Source: Oscillospiraceae bacterium
GTDB lineage: Bacteria > Bacillota > Clostridia > Oscillospirales > Ruminococcaceae
Assembly (NCBI GenBank): GCA_900762805.1
Contig: CAAFHY010000101.1
Coordinates: 1-7,073 of the forward strand
DNA: 7,073 nt
Direction: 5' to 3'
This document shows, piece by piece, positions 1 through 6,920 of the stretch. Position numbers and translations under genes: made by a program. Each line of letters begins with the position of its first letter. Position 1 is the first letter of the stretch. The notes below the pieces were generated by a model. That model did no database searches. It was given only the letters and a program-made list of their open reading frames with translations, and was not told where the DNA came from.

Positions 1-26
1 GTATCCACGCCCTTTTTAGCAACTAA
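1..26 (+). other. Possible 3' end of an upstream gene
   Basis: The first bases may hold the tail of the preceding operon gene. One frame reads IHALFSN and stops at TAA 24-26, which would leave 12 bases to the next start, like the other gaps here. A second frame stops earlier, at TAG 17-19, after YPRPF. Neither tail is long enough to identify. In Firmicutes dcw clusters this place is usually taken by ftsL or by another PBP gene, but that is inference from family gene order only. Confidence 0.25.
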
Positions 27-27
27 T

Positions 28-32
28 GGGGG
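28..32 (+). promoter_or_regulatory. Ribosome binding site for the GTG start of the PBP gene
   Basis: GGGGG lies 6 bases before the GTG at 39 and can pair with the CCUCC of 16S rRNA with one wobble. It decides the start. An in-frame TAA at 24-26 blocks any extension upstream, and the next in-frame start codons fall inside or after the membrane anchor, so GTG 39 is the only start that keeps the whole anchor. Confidence 0.6.
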
Positions 33-38
33 CAGAAA

Positions 39-2234
39 GTGGAGCGCCAGAGGACCGTCACCAAATCGATTCGCAAACGCATTGCCATATGCGCTGTTCT
101 GTTCGGCCTGGTGGTGTTATTTCTAATTGCCACACTGTTTCACCTTCAGCTGGTGATGCACGAGCACTATAAAAGCATTGCCAACGGCGATCAGCTTTCC
201 AGTCTGACGATAGACGCTCCGCGCGGCACCATCTATGACCGTGATATGAACGTGCTGGCCCAGAGCGCCACGGCCTGGAACGTGGTGGTCAGCCCCAAGG
301 ACACCAAGGCCGAGCAGCGCGAGCCGTTGGCCAAGATGCTGTCCGAAACGCTAGACATCAGCTACGACTGGGCGCTCAGCTGCTGCACCGGCGACAGCCA
401 GTATATGATCGTCCGCCGCAAGGTGGAGGAGGACGTGTGCGAGAAGCTCCGCGTCTGGCTCGATGAGAATAAGGTCAAGAGTGTCTGGTTTGAGCAGAGC
501 ACCAAGCGGTATTACCCTTACGGCAACTATCTTTCCAGCTCTCTCGGCTTTACCGGCACCGATAATTACGGCCTTTACGGCCTTGAGCAGTCGCTCGACG
601 ATACTTTGGCCGGCGTAGCGGGGCGCACCATCACGGCGCGCAACGCATGGGGCGGCACCATTTACTATGCCTATCAGACCAAGTATGACGCTGTTCCGGG
701 CAAGAGCGTCGTGCTGACCATCGACGAGAAGGTACAGTACTACCTTGAAAAGTACATAGAAGAAACAATGGAGCTGTTCGATGTCGGCAATTACGCGGTC
801 GGCATCGTGATGAACGTTAAGACGGGTGAGATCCTCGGCATAACCACAAAGCCCGACTATGACCCAAACAGCCCTTTTACCATCTTTGACCAGACGACGG
901 CCGATAAGATCGCTGCCATCGAAGATGAGGAGCAGCGTCAGGCGGCCTTTGCCGAAGCGCAGAAGAACCAGTGGATCAACAAGGCCGTTTCCTCGGCCTA
1001 CTATCCCGGCTCGGTATTTAAGATCATTACGGCGTCGATGGCGCTTGAAAGCGGCGTTGTGGATATCAATGAGAAATTCCAATGCGGCGGCACGCTCAAT
1101 GTGGCAGGCGTCACCATTGGCTGCAACAATCACAAAAGCCACGGCCTGCAGAGCTTTGGCCAGATCGTTACCAATTCCTGCAACGTTTCTTTCATGCGCA
1201 TCGGCGAACGGCTGGGCAGCGAGATGTTTTTCAACTATTTCCGCGCCTTTGGCCTGACTGAACGCACCGGTGTTGACCTGCCGACCGAGGGCACCAGCGT
1301 CTACTATACGGCTGATCAGCTCGGCCCCGTCGAGCTGGCCACCAGCGCCTTTGGTCAGTCCAACGTCCTGACACCCATCCAGCTGCTGACGGCTGTCTGC
1401 GCCGCTGTCAATGGCGGCAATCTGCTTGAGCCGCATATCGTTTCCAAGGTGATCGACAGCGATGGCAACATCATATCCGAGACACAGCCTGTTGTTCGCC
1501 GGCAGGTTGTCAGCGAGGAGACCTCGGCGGCCATTGCCGACATTCTCGGTCAGACCGGCCGCGCCTATTCCGGCTATTATTCCTACACCAAGGGCTACCG
1601 CGCCGGCGGTAAAAGCGGCACGGCGGAGAAGCAGGGAGGGCCGGATAACGAATACATCGCCTCTTTCTGCGGCTTTGCCCCCTATGACGACCCGGAGATT
1701 GCCGTGCTGGCACTGTTCGACAATCCGAGAAAGAATTCTTATTACGGCGGCGTTGTGGCGGCGCCGTGCGTCGGAAAGATACTCGCCAGTATTCTGCCGC
1801 ATCTCGGCATCGACCCCGTTTACAGCCAGAGCGAATTGCAGACGGTCGATCTGTCGGTGCCGTCTGTGCGTGAAGAAGCTGTAAATTCGGCAAAAAACAC
1901 GCTGACAAACGCAGGCTTTTCTGTTAAAATAATAGGAAACGGCGAAACGGTTACCGCACAGTACCCGCTTCAGGGAATGTCGGTGCCGCGCGGCTCGACC
2001 GTCGTGCTCTATACCGGCGGCGCTGAGCAGCAGACAGCCACCGTGCCAAACCTGACGGGCAAGACCTACAAGAATGCGCTTTCGGTGCTTTCGGCGCTCG
2101 GATTCAACATTCGGGCCAACGGCTCGACGGCATCCGATTCGCTCGTGCTGTCGCAAAGCGTGGAGAGCGGCAGCTCGGCTCCGTTGGGTACTGTTGTGTC
2201 GGTGGAGCTGTCCGATTACAGCATAGACGAATGA
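39..2234 (+). CDS. ftsI: Class B penicillin-binding protein with two PASTA domains (FtsI/SpoVD type)
   Basis: D,D-transpeptidase that crosslinks peptidoglycan stem peptides outside the membrane, normally paired with an FtsW/SpoVE polymerase such as the one encoded at 4658-5788. The 731-residue protein has a basic N-terminus, one membrane anchor at about 15-34, then the class B dimerisation domain with its conserved RGTIYDR (62-68). The transpeptidase domain (about 255-580) holds all three catalytic motifs: SVFK (Ser325 nucleophile, Lys328), SCN (380-382) and KSGT (525-528). Two PASTA repeats follow (about 604-662 and 667-727). SpoVD of Bacillus has one PASTA repeat and PBP2x two, so repeat number does not settle whether this is a division (ftsI/pbpB) or sporulation (spoVD) enzyme. 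Cys349 and Cys362 lie between the first two motifs. It starts at GTG and ends 12 bases before murF. No break is seen. The family is certain; the symbol is less so. Confidence 0.95.
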   Translation: MERQRTVTKSIRKRIAICAVLFGLVVLFLIATLFHLQLVMHEHYKSIANGDQLSSLTIDAPRGTIYDRDMNVLAQSATAWNVVVSPKDTKAEQREPLAKMLSETLDISYDWALSCCTGDSQYMIVRRKVEEDVCEKLRVWLDENKVKSVWFEQSTKRYYPYGNYLSSSLGFTGTDNYGLYGLEQSLDDTLAGVAGRTITARNAWGGTIYYAYQTKYDAVPGKSVVLTIDEKVQYYLEKYIEETMELFDVGNYAVGIVMNVKTGEILGITTKPDYDPNSPFTIFDQTTADKIAAIEDEEQRQAAFAEAQKNQWINKAVSSAYYPGSVFKIITASMALESGVVDINEKFQCGGTLNVAGVTIGCNNHKSHGLQSFGQIVTNSCNVSFMRIGERLGSEMFFNYFRAFGLTERTGVDLPTEGTSVYYTADQLGPVELATSAFGQSNVLTPIQLLTAVCAAVNGGNLLEPHIVSKVIDSDGNIISETQPVVRRQVVSEETSAAIADILGQTGRAYSGYYSYTKGYRAGGKSGTAEKQGGPDNEYIASFCGFAPYDDPEIAVLALFDNPRKNSYYGGVVAAPCVGKILASILPHLGIDPVYSQSELQTVDLSVPSVREEAVNSAKNTLTNAGFSVKIIGNGETVTAQYPLQGMSVPRGSTVVLYTGGAEQQTATVPNLTGKTYKNALSVLSALGFNIRANGSTASDSLVLSQSVESGSSAPLGTVVSVELSDYSIDE
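1902..1930 (+). promoter_or_regulatory. Candidate internal sigma-A promoter ahead of murF
   Basis: CTGACA (1902-1907, 5 of 6 to the TTGACA consensus) is followed after exactly 17 bases by TAAAAT (1925-1930, 5 of 6 to TATAAT), with an extended -10 TG at 1922-1923. It sits in an AT-rich patch (about 1881-1940) inside otherwise GC-rich coding sequence, in the codons of the first PASTA domain. Transcription would begin near 1937, about 310 bases before the murF start, and could give murF-mraY-ftsW-murG expression independent of the operon's main promoter. The motif match is seen; activity is inferred. Confidence 0.45.
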
Positions 2235-2246
2235 TGGGAGGAAACC

Positions 2247-3608
2247 ATGAAGCCTACTGCACTCCGTATTCTACTCAACGGGATCGGCGTCACAGCCATT
2301 CCCGACGCTATCGTCGGCGACGTTGTCATCGACTCACGCAAGGTCAAGCCGGGCGATCTGTTCATTGCCATCGCAGGCGACAATTTTGACGGCAATGATT
2401 TTGCCGCGGCGGCGCTCAGGGCGGGCGCTGTGGCCGCCGTCGTCAGCCGGTGCACCGAGGGGGCGGGCGAACAGATCCTTGTCAGCGATACCCGCGCCGC
2501 TCTGCGCGGCATAGCCGGCAACTACCGCAGCCAGTTTTCCTTTCGTTCGGTCGGTGTGACGGGCAGCGTCGGCAAGACGACCACAAAAGAAATGACCTCG
2601 GTCATGCTGTCGCGCTTTGGCAGGACGCTCAAGACCATCGGCAACCTCAACAATCAGATCGGCCTGCCGATGACTATGTTCCGCCTGGACGACGACACCC
2701 AATATGCGGCCATCGAGATGGGCATGACCGATTTCGGCGAGGTGGGCAATCTGTCGCGCGTGCTGCGGCCCGATGTCGGCATTGTCACGCGCATCGGCAT
2801 CTCGCATATCGAATATCTCAAAACGCAGGAGAATATCCTCAAGGCCAAGCTCGAAATTGCCGACGGTATGCCGCCCGACGGCATCATGGTGCTCAATGCT
2901 GCCGACAGCCTGCTGATGGCCAACCGCTCGCTCGTGACCCACCGTGTTGTCACCTTTGCGGGCGAAGAGGGCGTCGAGGCCGATGTCATGACGCGCGGCA
3001 TCCGGCAGGGGCTGGAGAGCACGGAATTCACCATCGTGGACCGCGAGGCCGGCAGCTTCCGCGCCGTCGTTCCGACCATCGGGCTGCACAATGTGGCTGA
3101 CGCCGTGGCAGCCTACACTGCCGTCACACGGCTGGGCCTGGATCCGCAACGGGCCGTCGATGGCCTGCCCGACTATGTGCCGGCCGGAATGCGCCAGCGC
3201 ATCGTCGATTTCAACGGCGTCACGGTAGTGGAGGACTGCTATAACGCGGCGCCTGAGAGCATGAAGGCTTCGCTTGGCATTCTGGCGCAGCTTCCCTGCG
3301 CAGGGCTGCGCGTGGCGGTCCTCGGAAACATGAACGAGCTGGGAGATGAGGCCGAAAAGCAGCACCGCATCGTGGGCATCGAGGCCGCCAGGGACGGCAT
3401 CGATGTGCTGCTCTGCCGCGGCAGGGATACCGGCGCAATGGCTGAAGCGGCCAGGGCCTCCGGCGTCACCCGCGTCGAATGCTTTGAAACCAACGAGGAG
3501 ATCGCTGATTATCTTAAAAAGCTGCTCGGCAGGGGCGACTGCGTGCTGTTCAAGGCGAGCAGAACAATGAAGTTTGAAGAAATTATAGAAATGCTTTATA
3601 AAGGGTAA
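2247..3608 (+). CDS. murF: UDP-N-acetylmuramoyl-tripeptide--D-alanyl-D-alanine ligase
   Basis: Cytoplasmic Mur ligase that uses ATP to add D-Ala-D-Ala to UDP-MurNAc-tripeptide, the last soluble precursor step. At 453 residues it has normal family length. The N-terminal substrate domain carries SRKVKPGDLF (30-39). The central ATPase domain has the P-loop GVTGSVGKTTTK (103-114), followed by NNQIGLP, EMGM and the conserved AKLE at 200-203. The C-terminal domain has EDCYNAAPES (329-338), GNMNELG (360-366) and KASRTMK (436-442). The YNA.P and GxM.ELG signatures point to MurF rather than MurE. Two positions look unusual: Ala335 where YNANP usually has Asn, and Asn361 where GDM usually has Asp. A strong GGGAGG (2236-2241) lies 5 bases before the ATG, just after the stop of the PBP gene. 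No murE separates the two genes, unlike the common order. Its product feeds MraY, encoded next. Confidence 0.95.
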   Translation: MKPTALRILLNGIGVTAIPDAIVGDVVIDSRKVKPGDLFIAIAGDNFDGNDFAAAALRAGAVAAVVSRCTEGAGEQILVSDTRAALRGIAGNYRSQFSFRSVGVTGSVGKTTTKEMTSVMLSRFGRTLKTIGNLNNQIGLPMTMFRLDDDTQYAAIEMGMTDFGEVGNLSRVLRPDVGIVTRIGISHIEYLKTQENILKAKLEIADGMPPDGIMVLNAADSLLMANRSLVTHRVVTFAGEEGVEADVMTRGIRQGLESTEFTIVDREAGSFRAVVPTIGLHNVADAVAAYTAVTRLGLDPQRAVDGLPDYVPAGMRQRIVDFNGVTVVEDCYNAAPESMKASLGILAQLPCAGLRVAVLGNMNELGDEAEKQHRIVGIEAARDGIDVLLCRGRDTGAMAEAARASGVTRVECFETNEEIADYLKKLLGRGDCVLFKASRTMKFEEIIEMLYKG

Positions 3609-3619
3609 AGGAATCGGTT

Positions 3620-4630
3620 ATGAAATGGATGATCCTGCTGGCGGCGGCGCTGTCGCTTGCCATAACGGCCTGCTCAGGCTTTGTTTTTGTCCCGTGGCTG
3701 CATAAAATCAAATGCGGTCAGCCCATCAAGGAGATCGGGCCGACCTGGCACAAGAAAAAAAGCGGTACACCCACTATGGGCGGCATCATGTTCATCAGCG
3801 GCGTTCTGGTATCAATGGCGGTGCTGGCGCTGCTGGTCACACAGCGCTACCCCGATCTGACGCCCGACCTGCCGGAGACTGCCGTTGCTACGCGCCGGCT
3901 CATCCTGGGGATTGCGGCGGCCCTGCTGTTCAGCGCCGTCGGCTTTATCGATGATTATCTAAAGGTCGTGCGCCACAACAACGCCGGCCTCCGCGGCTGG
4001 TACAAGATATTCCTGCAGGTGGCTATCGCCGGCGCCTATCTGGCTTCACTGGCCATCTGGGGCGGGCAGACCACCACAGCCTTTTTCCCGTTTCTCGGCA
4101 CAGCCGACCTCGGCATTTTCTACTGGGTGCTGTCGATGCTGATGATCGTCGGCGTCGTCAACGCCGTCAATCTCACCGACGGTCTTGATGGCCTCAATTC
4201 GAGCGTCACGGCCGTGGCCTCCGTTTCGCTGACGGTTATTGCCGTGCTGCGCGGCCAGTTCGGCTTTTCGCTGTTTGCGGCGGCGGTGGCGGGCGGCTGC
4301 ATCGGCTTCCTGTTCTGGAACTTCTATCCCGCCAAGGTCATGATGGGCGACACCGGCTCGATGTTTCTGGGCGGCGCCGTCATCGCTCTTGCTTACGGCC
4401 TCGATCTTCCGGTCATACTGGTATTTGTGGGCATCATATATTTCTGCGAGGCGGCGTCGGATATCCTGCAGGTCTGCTATTTCAAGCTGACCCATGGCAA
4501 GCGCATCTTCAAAATGGCGCCCATCCACCATCACTTTGAGATGTGCGGCCTCAATGAAATACAGATCGGCTGTTTGTTTTGCGCCGTCGGCGTTATCGGC
4601 GGTGTACTTGCCATTGTCTCTGTCGCGTAG
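3620..4630 (+). CDS. mraY: Phospho-N-acetylmuramoyl-pentapeptide transferase
   Basis: Integral membrane enzyme that transfers phospho-MurNAc-pentapeptide from UDP to undecaprenyl phosphate, making lipid I on the inner face of the membrane. The 336-residue product is of normal length and strongly hydrophobic, with about ten membrane segments. Family motifs occur in order: GPTWHKKKSGTPTMGG near residues 44-59, the acidic pair IDDYLK (Asp111, Asp112), NLTDGLDG (184-191), MMGDTGS with the presumed catalytic Asp244, and the triple histidine HHHFE (303-307). AAAGGA (3607-3612) overlaps the murF stop and lies 7 bases before the ATG, so the start is well supported and the two genes may be translationally coupled. 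Downstream, murD is missing where many Firmicutes carry it. No damage is seen. Confidence 0.96.
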   Translation: MKWMILLAAALSLAITACSGFVFVPWLHKIKCGQPIKEIGPTWHKKKSGTPTMGGIMFISGVLVSMAVLALLVTQRYPDLTPDLPETAVATRRLILGIAAALLFSAVGFIDDYLKVVRHNNAGLRGWYKIFLQVAIAGAYLASLAIWGGQTTTAFFPFLGTADLGIFYWVLSMLMIVGVVNAVNLTDGLDGLNSSVTAVASVSLTVIAVLRGQFGFSLFAAAVAGGCIGFLFWNFYPAKVMMGDTGSMFLGGAVIALAYGLDLPVILVFVGIIYFCEAASDILQVCYFKLTHGKRIFKMAPIHHHFEMCGLNEIQIGCLFCAVGVIGGVLAIVSVA

Positions 4631-4657
4631 CTCTGTTCTGAAAGAAAAAGGAAAACC

Positions 4658-5788
4658 ATGGGAAGCAGCATGGCAGCAAAAAAAAATAAGCTTCCCCCGG
4701 TCGATGCGCCGCTGCTGATCGTCACGATCCTGCTGGTCGTGATCGGGCTGGTGATGATGTATTCGGCTTCCTTTGCCTACGCTTATTATAATTTTAATGA
4801 CAGCTATCACTATATCAAGAGCCAGCTCCTCTTTGCACTGATCGGGTTCGGTGTGATGACGGTGGCTTCGCACGTCAATTACCGCAGGCTGCACCGCTAT
4901 GCGATCTGGCTGTATCTTCTGACGGTGGGGCTGCTGTTTGTCACACTGTTCATGCCGTCCCGCAACGGCGCGCACCGCTGGATATTCATCGGTTCTTTCC
5001 AGTTCCAGCCGTCCGAGATCGCAAAATTTGCCGTTATCCTGCTGTTCGCCCATCTCGTTTCGGTGGGGTACGATAAGATGGGAAAGCTCTGGTATGGTTA
5101 TCTGCAGTTTCTGCTGCTGCTCGGCGGCGTTGTTGGCATCATGATATTCCAGCCGCATGTTTCTGGCACCATTCTGATGGTCCTGATCGGCGTCGTGGTG
5201 ATGTTTGCCGGCGGCGTCAAATTCCGGCGCTTTGTTATTACAGCTGTGCTGGGCGGCGGCGGACTGATGGTCTTTCTGCTGCTGTCCAACCGAATGGAAT
5301 ATGCCATGGACCGCATCAGGAGCTGGCGGGATCTCTCGCTTGACCCCTACGGCGCTTCTTATCAGACACGGCAGTCGTTGGTCGCCATCGGTTCGGGCGG
5401 TCTGTTCGGGCGCGGTCTCGGCAATTCGGTGCAGAAATATATGTATGTGCCGGAGCCGCAGAACGACTTCATTTTTTCGATCATCTGCGAGGAGCTGGGC
5501 TTTGTGGGAGCGGTGCTTATTGTGCTGGTTTTCGTTTTCTTCGTCTACCGAGGTATTCGGATCGCCCTGATGGCCAAGGATAAATTCGGCGCGCTGATCG
5601 CCATCGGCATCACGGCGCAGATCGGTTTACAGGCCATGCTCAATATCGCCGTCGTTACCAACTCGATTCCCAATACCGGCATCAGCCTGCCGTTCTTTTC
5701 TTATGGCGGCACGTCGCTCGTCATATTGCTGGCCGAGGTCGGTGTGCTGCTCTCGATATCACGTTACAGCAAGGTGGAGAAAGACTGA
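4658..5788 (+). CDS. ftsW: FtsW/RodA/SpoVE-family peptidoglycan glycosyltransferase
   Basis: Polytopic SEDS protein that polymerises lipid II into glycan strands, acting with a class B PBP; the PBP at the start of the window is the natural partner. It has 376 residues, usual for the family, with 9-10 likely membrane segments. Signatures are QPSEIAK (117-123), AIGSGG (243-248) followed by GRGLGNSVQK, the extracellular PEPQNDFIF with Asp270 at the place of the catalytic aspartate of RodA/FtsW, EELGF, and LPFFSYGGTS (344-353). Position between mraY and murG fits ftsW or spoVE equally well, so the role in division or in spore cortex stays open. AAAGGA (4647-4652) is 5 bases before ATG 4658. A second in-frame ATG at 4670 is possible but has a poorer site. 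A run of nine A covers codons 7-10. The stop is one base before the murG ATG. Confidence 0.93.
   Translation: MGSSMAAKKNKLPPVDAPLLIVTILLVVIGLVMMYSASFAYAYYNFNDSYHYIKSQLLFALIGFGVMTVASHVNYRRLHRYAIWLYLLTVGLLFVTLFMPSRNGAHRWIFIGSFQFQPSEIAKFAVILLFAHLVSVGYDKMGKLWYGYLQFLLLLGGVVGIMIFQPHVSGTILMVLIGVVVMFAGGVKFRRFVITAVLGGGGLMVFLLLSNRMEYAMDRIRSWRDLSLDPYGASYQTRQSLVAIGSGGLFGRGLGNSVQKYMYVPEPQNDFIFSIICEELGFVGAVLIVLVFVFFVYRGIRIALMAKDKFGALIAIGITAQIGLQAMLNIAVVTNSIPNTGISLPFFSYGGTSLVILLAEVGVLLSISRYSKVEKD
4678..4686 (+). repeat. A9 homopolymer in the ftsW start region
   Basis: Nine consecutive A residues span codons 7-10 of ftsW (Ala-Lys-Lys-Asn), just before the first membrane segment. Runs of this length are known sites of polymerase slippage, and loss or gain of one A would truncate the protein. 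It is the longest A run noticed in this GC-rich window; mraY has an A7 at 3755-3761. Confidence 0.9.
5776..5779 (+). promoter_or_regulatory. Ribosome binding site of murG inside the end of ftsW
   Basis: GGAG, within a GGTGGAG stretch from 5773, lies 10 bases before ATG 5790. The open frame of murG runs on upstream to 5703, but that part lies wholly within the ftsW coding region and encodes nothing MurG-like. The site and the N-terminal motif together fix the start at 5790. The stop and start form TGAGATG, an arrangement typical of coupled translation. Confidence 0.6.
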
Positions 5789-5789
5789 G

Positions 5790-6920
5790 ATGAGAGCCAT
5801 TATCTGCTCCGGCGTGACAGCCGGCCATATCAATCCGGCAATCGCCATAGCCAATGAGATCGTCCTTCATGAGCCTGATTCCAGCATCCTCTTTGCCATC
5901 TTCCCGGAGGGGATGGAGGAGCGGCTGATCTCACAGGCCGGATACGAATATGTCAAAATCAGTACAAGACCGTTCGTTCGCTCCTTTTCGCCGCGCGGCC
6001 TGTATTGGAATATGCGGACCGCGGCCGCTCTGGTCAAGGCAACGCGGCAGACCCGCCGGCTGGTCAGAGATTTCAAGCCCGACGTTATGATAGGGTTCGG
6101 GGGCTTTACCAGCGGCCCGGTGCTGCTGCAGGGCGCCCGCATGGGCATTCCCACCGTTATTCACGAATCCAATGCCTTTCCCGGCATGGCCAACAAGCTG
6201 CTCGCCAAGCATGTTGACCTGATTTTGCTGGGAATGGAGGCGGTGCGCAGCCGCTTTCCCTCCCCGGAAAAGTGCGTGTTTACCGGCAACCCTGTCCGGC
6301 AGGATGTGCTGACGGCCGACCGTGCCCGCGAGCGTGCGGCGCGCGGCATTGGCGCCAACGATCTGTGCATCCTCTCAATGGGGGGCTCCAACGGTGCGCG
6401 GCAGCTCAACGCCGCCATCGCCGCTTATCTGGCGGCCAGCCGCGGCCGCAGCAACTACATCCACTATCATTCGACCGGCAGCATCGAGTACGACAGCTTT
6501 ATGCGTCAGCTGGATGAATTGGGCGTTGATTTGAAGCAGCTGCCGCAGTTTCATATCAGCGAATATATCAACGATGTGCCGCAGTGTCTGGCGGCGGCCG
6601 ACCTTGTGGTGGCGCGCTCCGGCTCGATGACGGTGACCGAGATCGCGGCGAGCGGCTCGGCTTCGGTGCTGATTCCGTCACCCAATGTGACCGAGAACCA
6701 CCAGTATTTCAACGCTCTGGCACTTGAGCAGATCGGGGCCGCCAAGCTGATAGAGGAAAAGGACCTGACGGCCGAGCTGCTGCGGCAGACGATAGATTCC
6801 CTGAGCAGAAACGATCTCAAGCTGATGGGCGTCCGGGCGCGCAGCCTTGCCGTGCCGGACAGCAGCCGGCAGATCTACCGCCGCATCCGCAAGCTGCTTG
6901 ACGAAAAGAGCGGGCGCTGA
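5790..6920 (+). CDS. murG: UDP-GlcNAc--lipid I GlcNAc transferase
   Basis: Peripheral membrane GT-B glycosyltransferase that adds GlcNAc from UDP-GlcNAc to lipid I, giving lipid II for the polymerase encoded just upstream. It has 376 residues, slightly above the usual 350-370. The N-terminal lipid-acceptor domain has the first glycine loop GVTAGHINP (8-16), with His13 matching the conserved histidine, then GFGGFTSGP (102-110) and HESNAFPG (125-132). The C-terminal donor domain has GGSNGARQLN (198-207), HISEYI, RSGSMTVTE (276-284) and ENHQYFNA around His304-Gln305, which fit the UDP-GlcNAc pocket. Val9 replaces a glycine that is usual in the first loop. ATG 5790 follows the ftsW stop by one base, so expression is probably coupled. 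The TGA stop overlaps the left arm of an inverted repeat. The usual next genes (murB, murA or divIB/ftsQ) are not in the remaining sequence. Confidence 0.95.
   Translation: MRAIICSGVTAGHINPAIAIANEIVLHEPDSSILFAIFPEGMEERLISQAGYEYVKISTRPFVRSFSPRGLYWNMRTAAALVKATRQTRRLVRDFKPDVMIGFGGFTSGPVLLQGARMGIPTVIHESNAFPGMANKLLAKHVDLILLGMEAVRSRFPSPEKCVFTGNPVRQDVLTADRARERAARGIGANDLCILSMGGSNGARQLNAAIAAYLAASRGRSNYIHYHSTGSIEYDSFMRQLDELGVDLKQLPQFHISEYINDVPQCLAAADLVVARSGSMTVTEIAASGSASVLIPSPNVTENHQYFNALALEQIGAAKLIEEKDLTAELLRQTIDSLSRNDLKLMGVRARSLAVPDSSRQIYRRIRKLLDEKSGR

Noticed and set aside
351..2156. Long open frame of 601 codons on the minus strand, opposite the PBP gene
   Set aside because: It lies wholly within a gene with all catalytic motifs intact. 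Long antisense frames are common in GC-rich coding sequence, and the translation shows no recognisable domain or good start site.
2334..3365. Minus-strand open frame of 343 codons opposite murF
   Set aside because: Same pattern as the antisense frame opposite the PBP gene: a shadow of a well-supported gene, rich in Ala, Arg, His and Asp with no family motif.
3574..3602. Promoter-like TTGAAG, 17 bases, TATAAA at the end of murF
   Set aside because: Transcription would start near 3609, within the ribosome site of mraY (3607-3612), so the mRNA would lack a usable leader. The bases also encode the conserved C-terminus of MurF.
3620..3679. Lipoprotein-like signal at the MraY N-terminus (ITAC with Cys18)
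   Set aside because: The match to a lipobox is coincidental. The segment is the first transmembrane helix of a polytopic enzyme and is followed directly by the MraY motif GTPTMGG.
3681..3708. TTGTTT, 16 bases, TAAAAT early in mraY
   Set aside because: The -35 matches only half the consensus and no extended TG is present. It is inside the first membrane segment and following loop of MraY.
4787..4792. Perfect TATAAT box inside ftsW
   Set aside because: No acceptable -35 lies 16-18 bases upstream and there is no extended TG. It encodes Tyr and Asn codons of an aromatic-rich stretch.
4046..5158. Minus-strand open frame of 370 codons across the mraY-ftsW junction
   Set aside because: It reads through two confirmed genes in antisense and its product is strongly charged and His/Asp/Arg rich, the expected complement of hydrophobic membrane-protein codons.
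5703..5789. Upstream extension of the murG frame by 29 codons
   Set aside because: The extra codons lie inside ftsW and encode a basic, serine-rich peptide unlike any MurG. The glycine-loop motif begins properly from ATG 5790, which has its own ribosome site.
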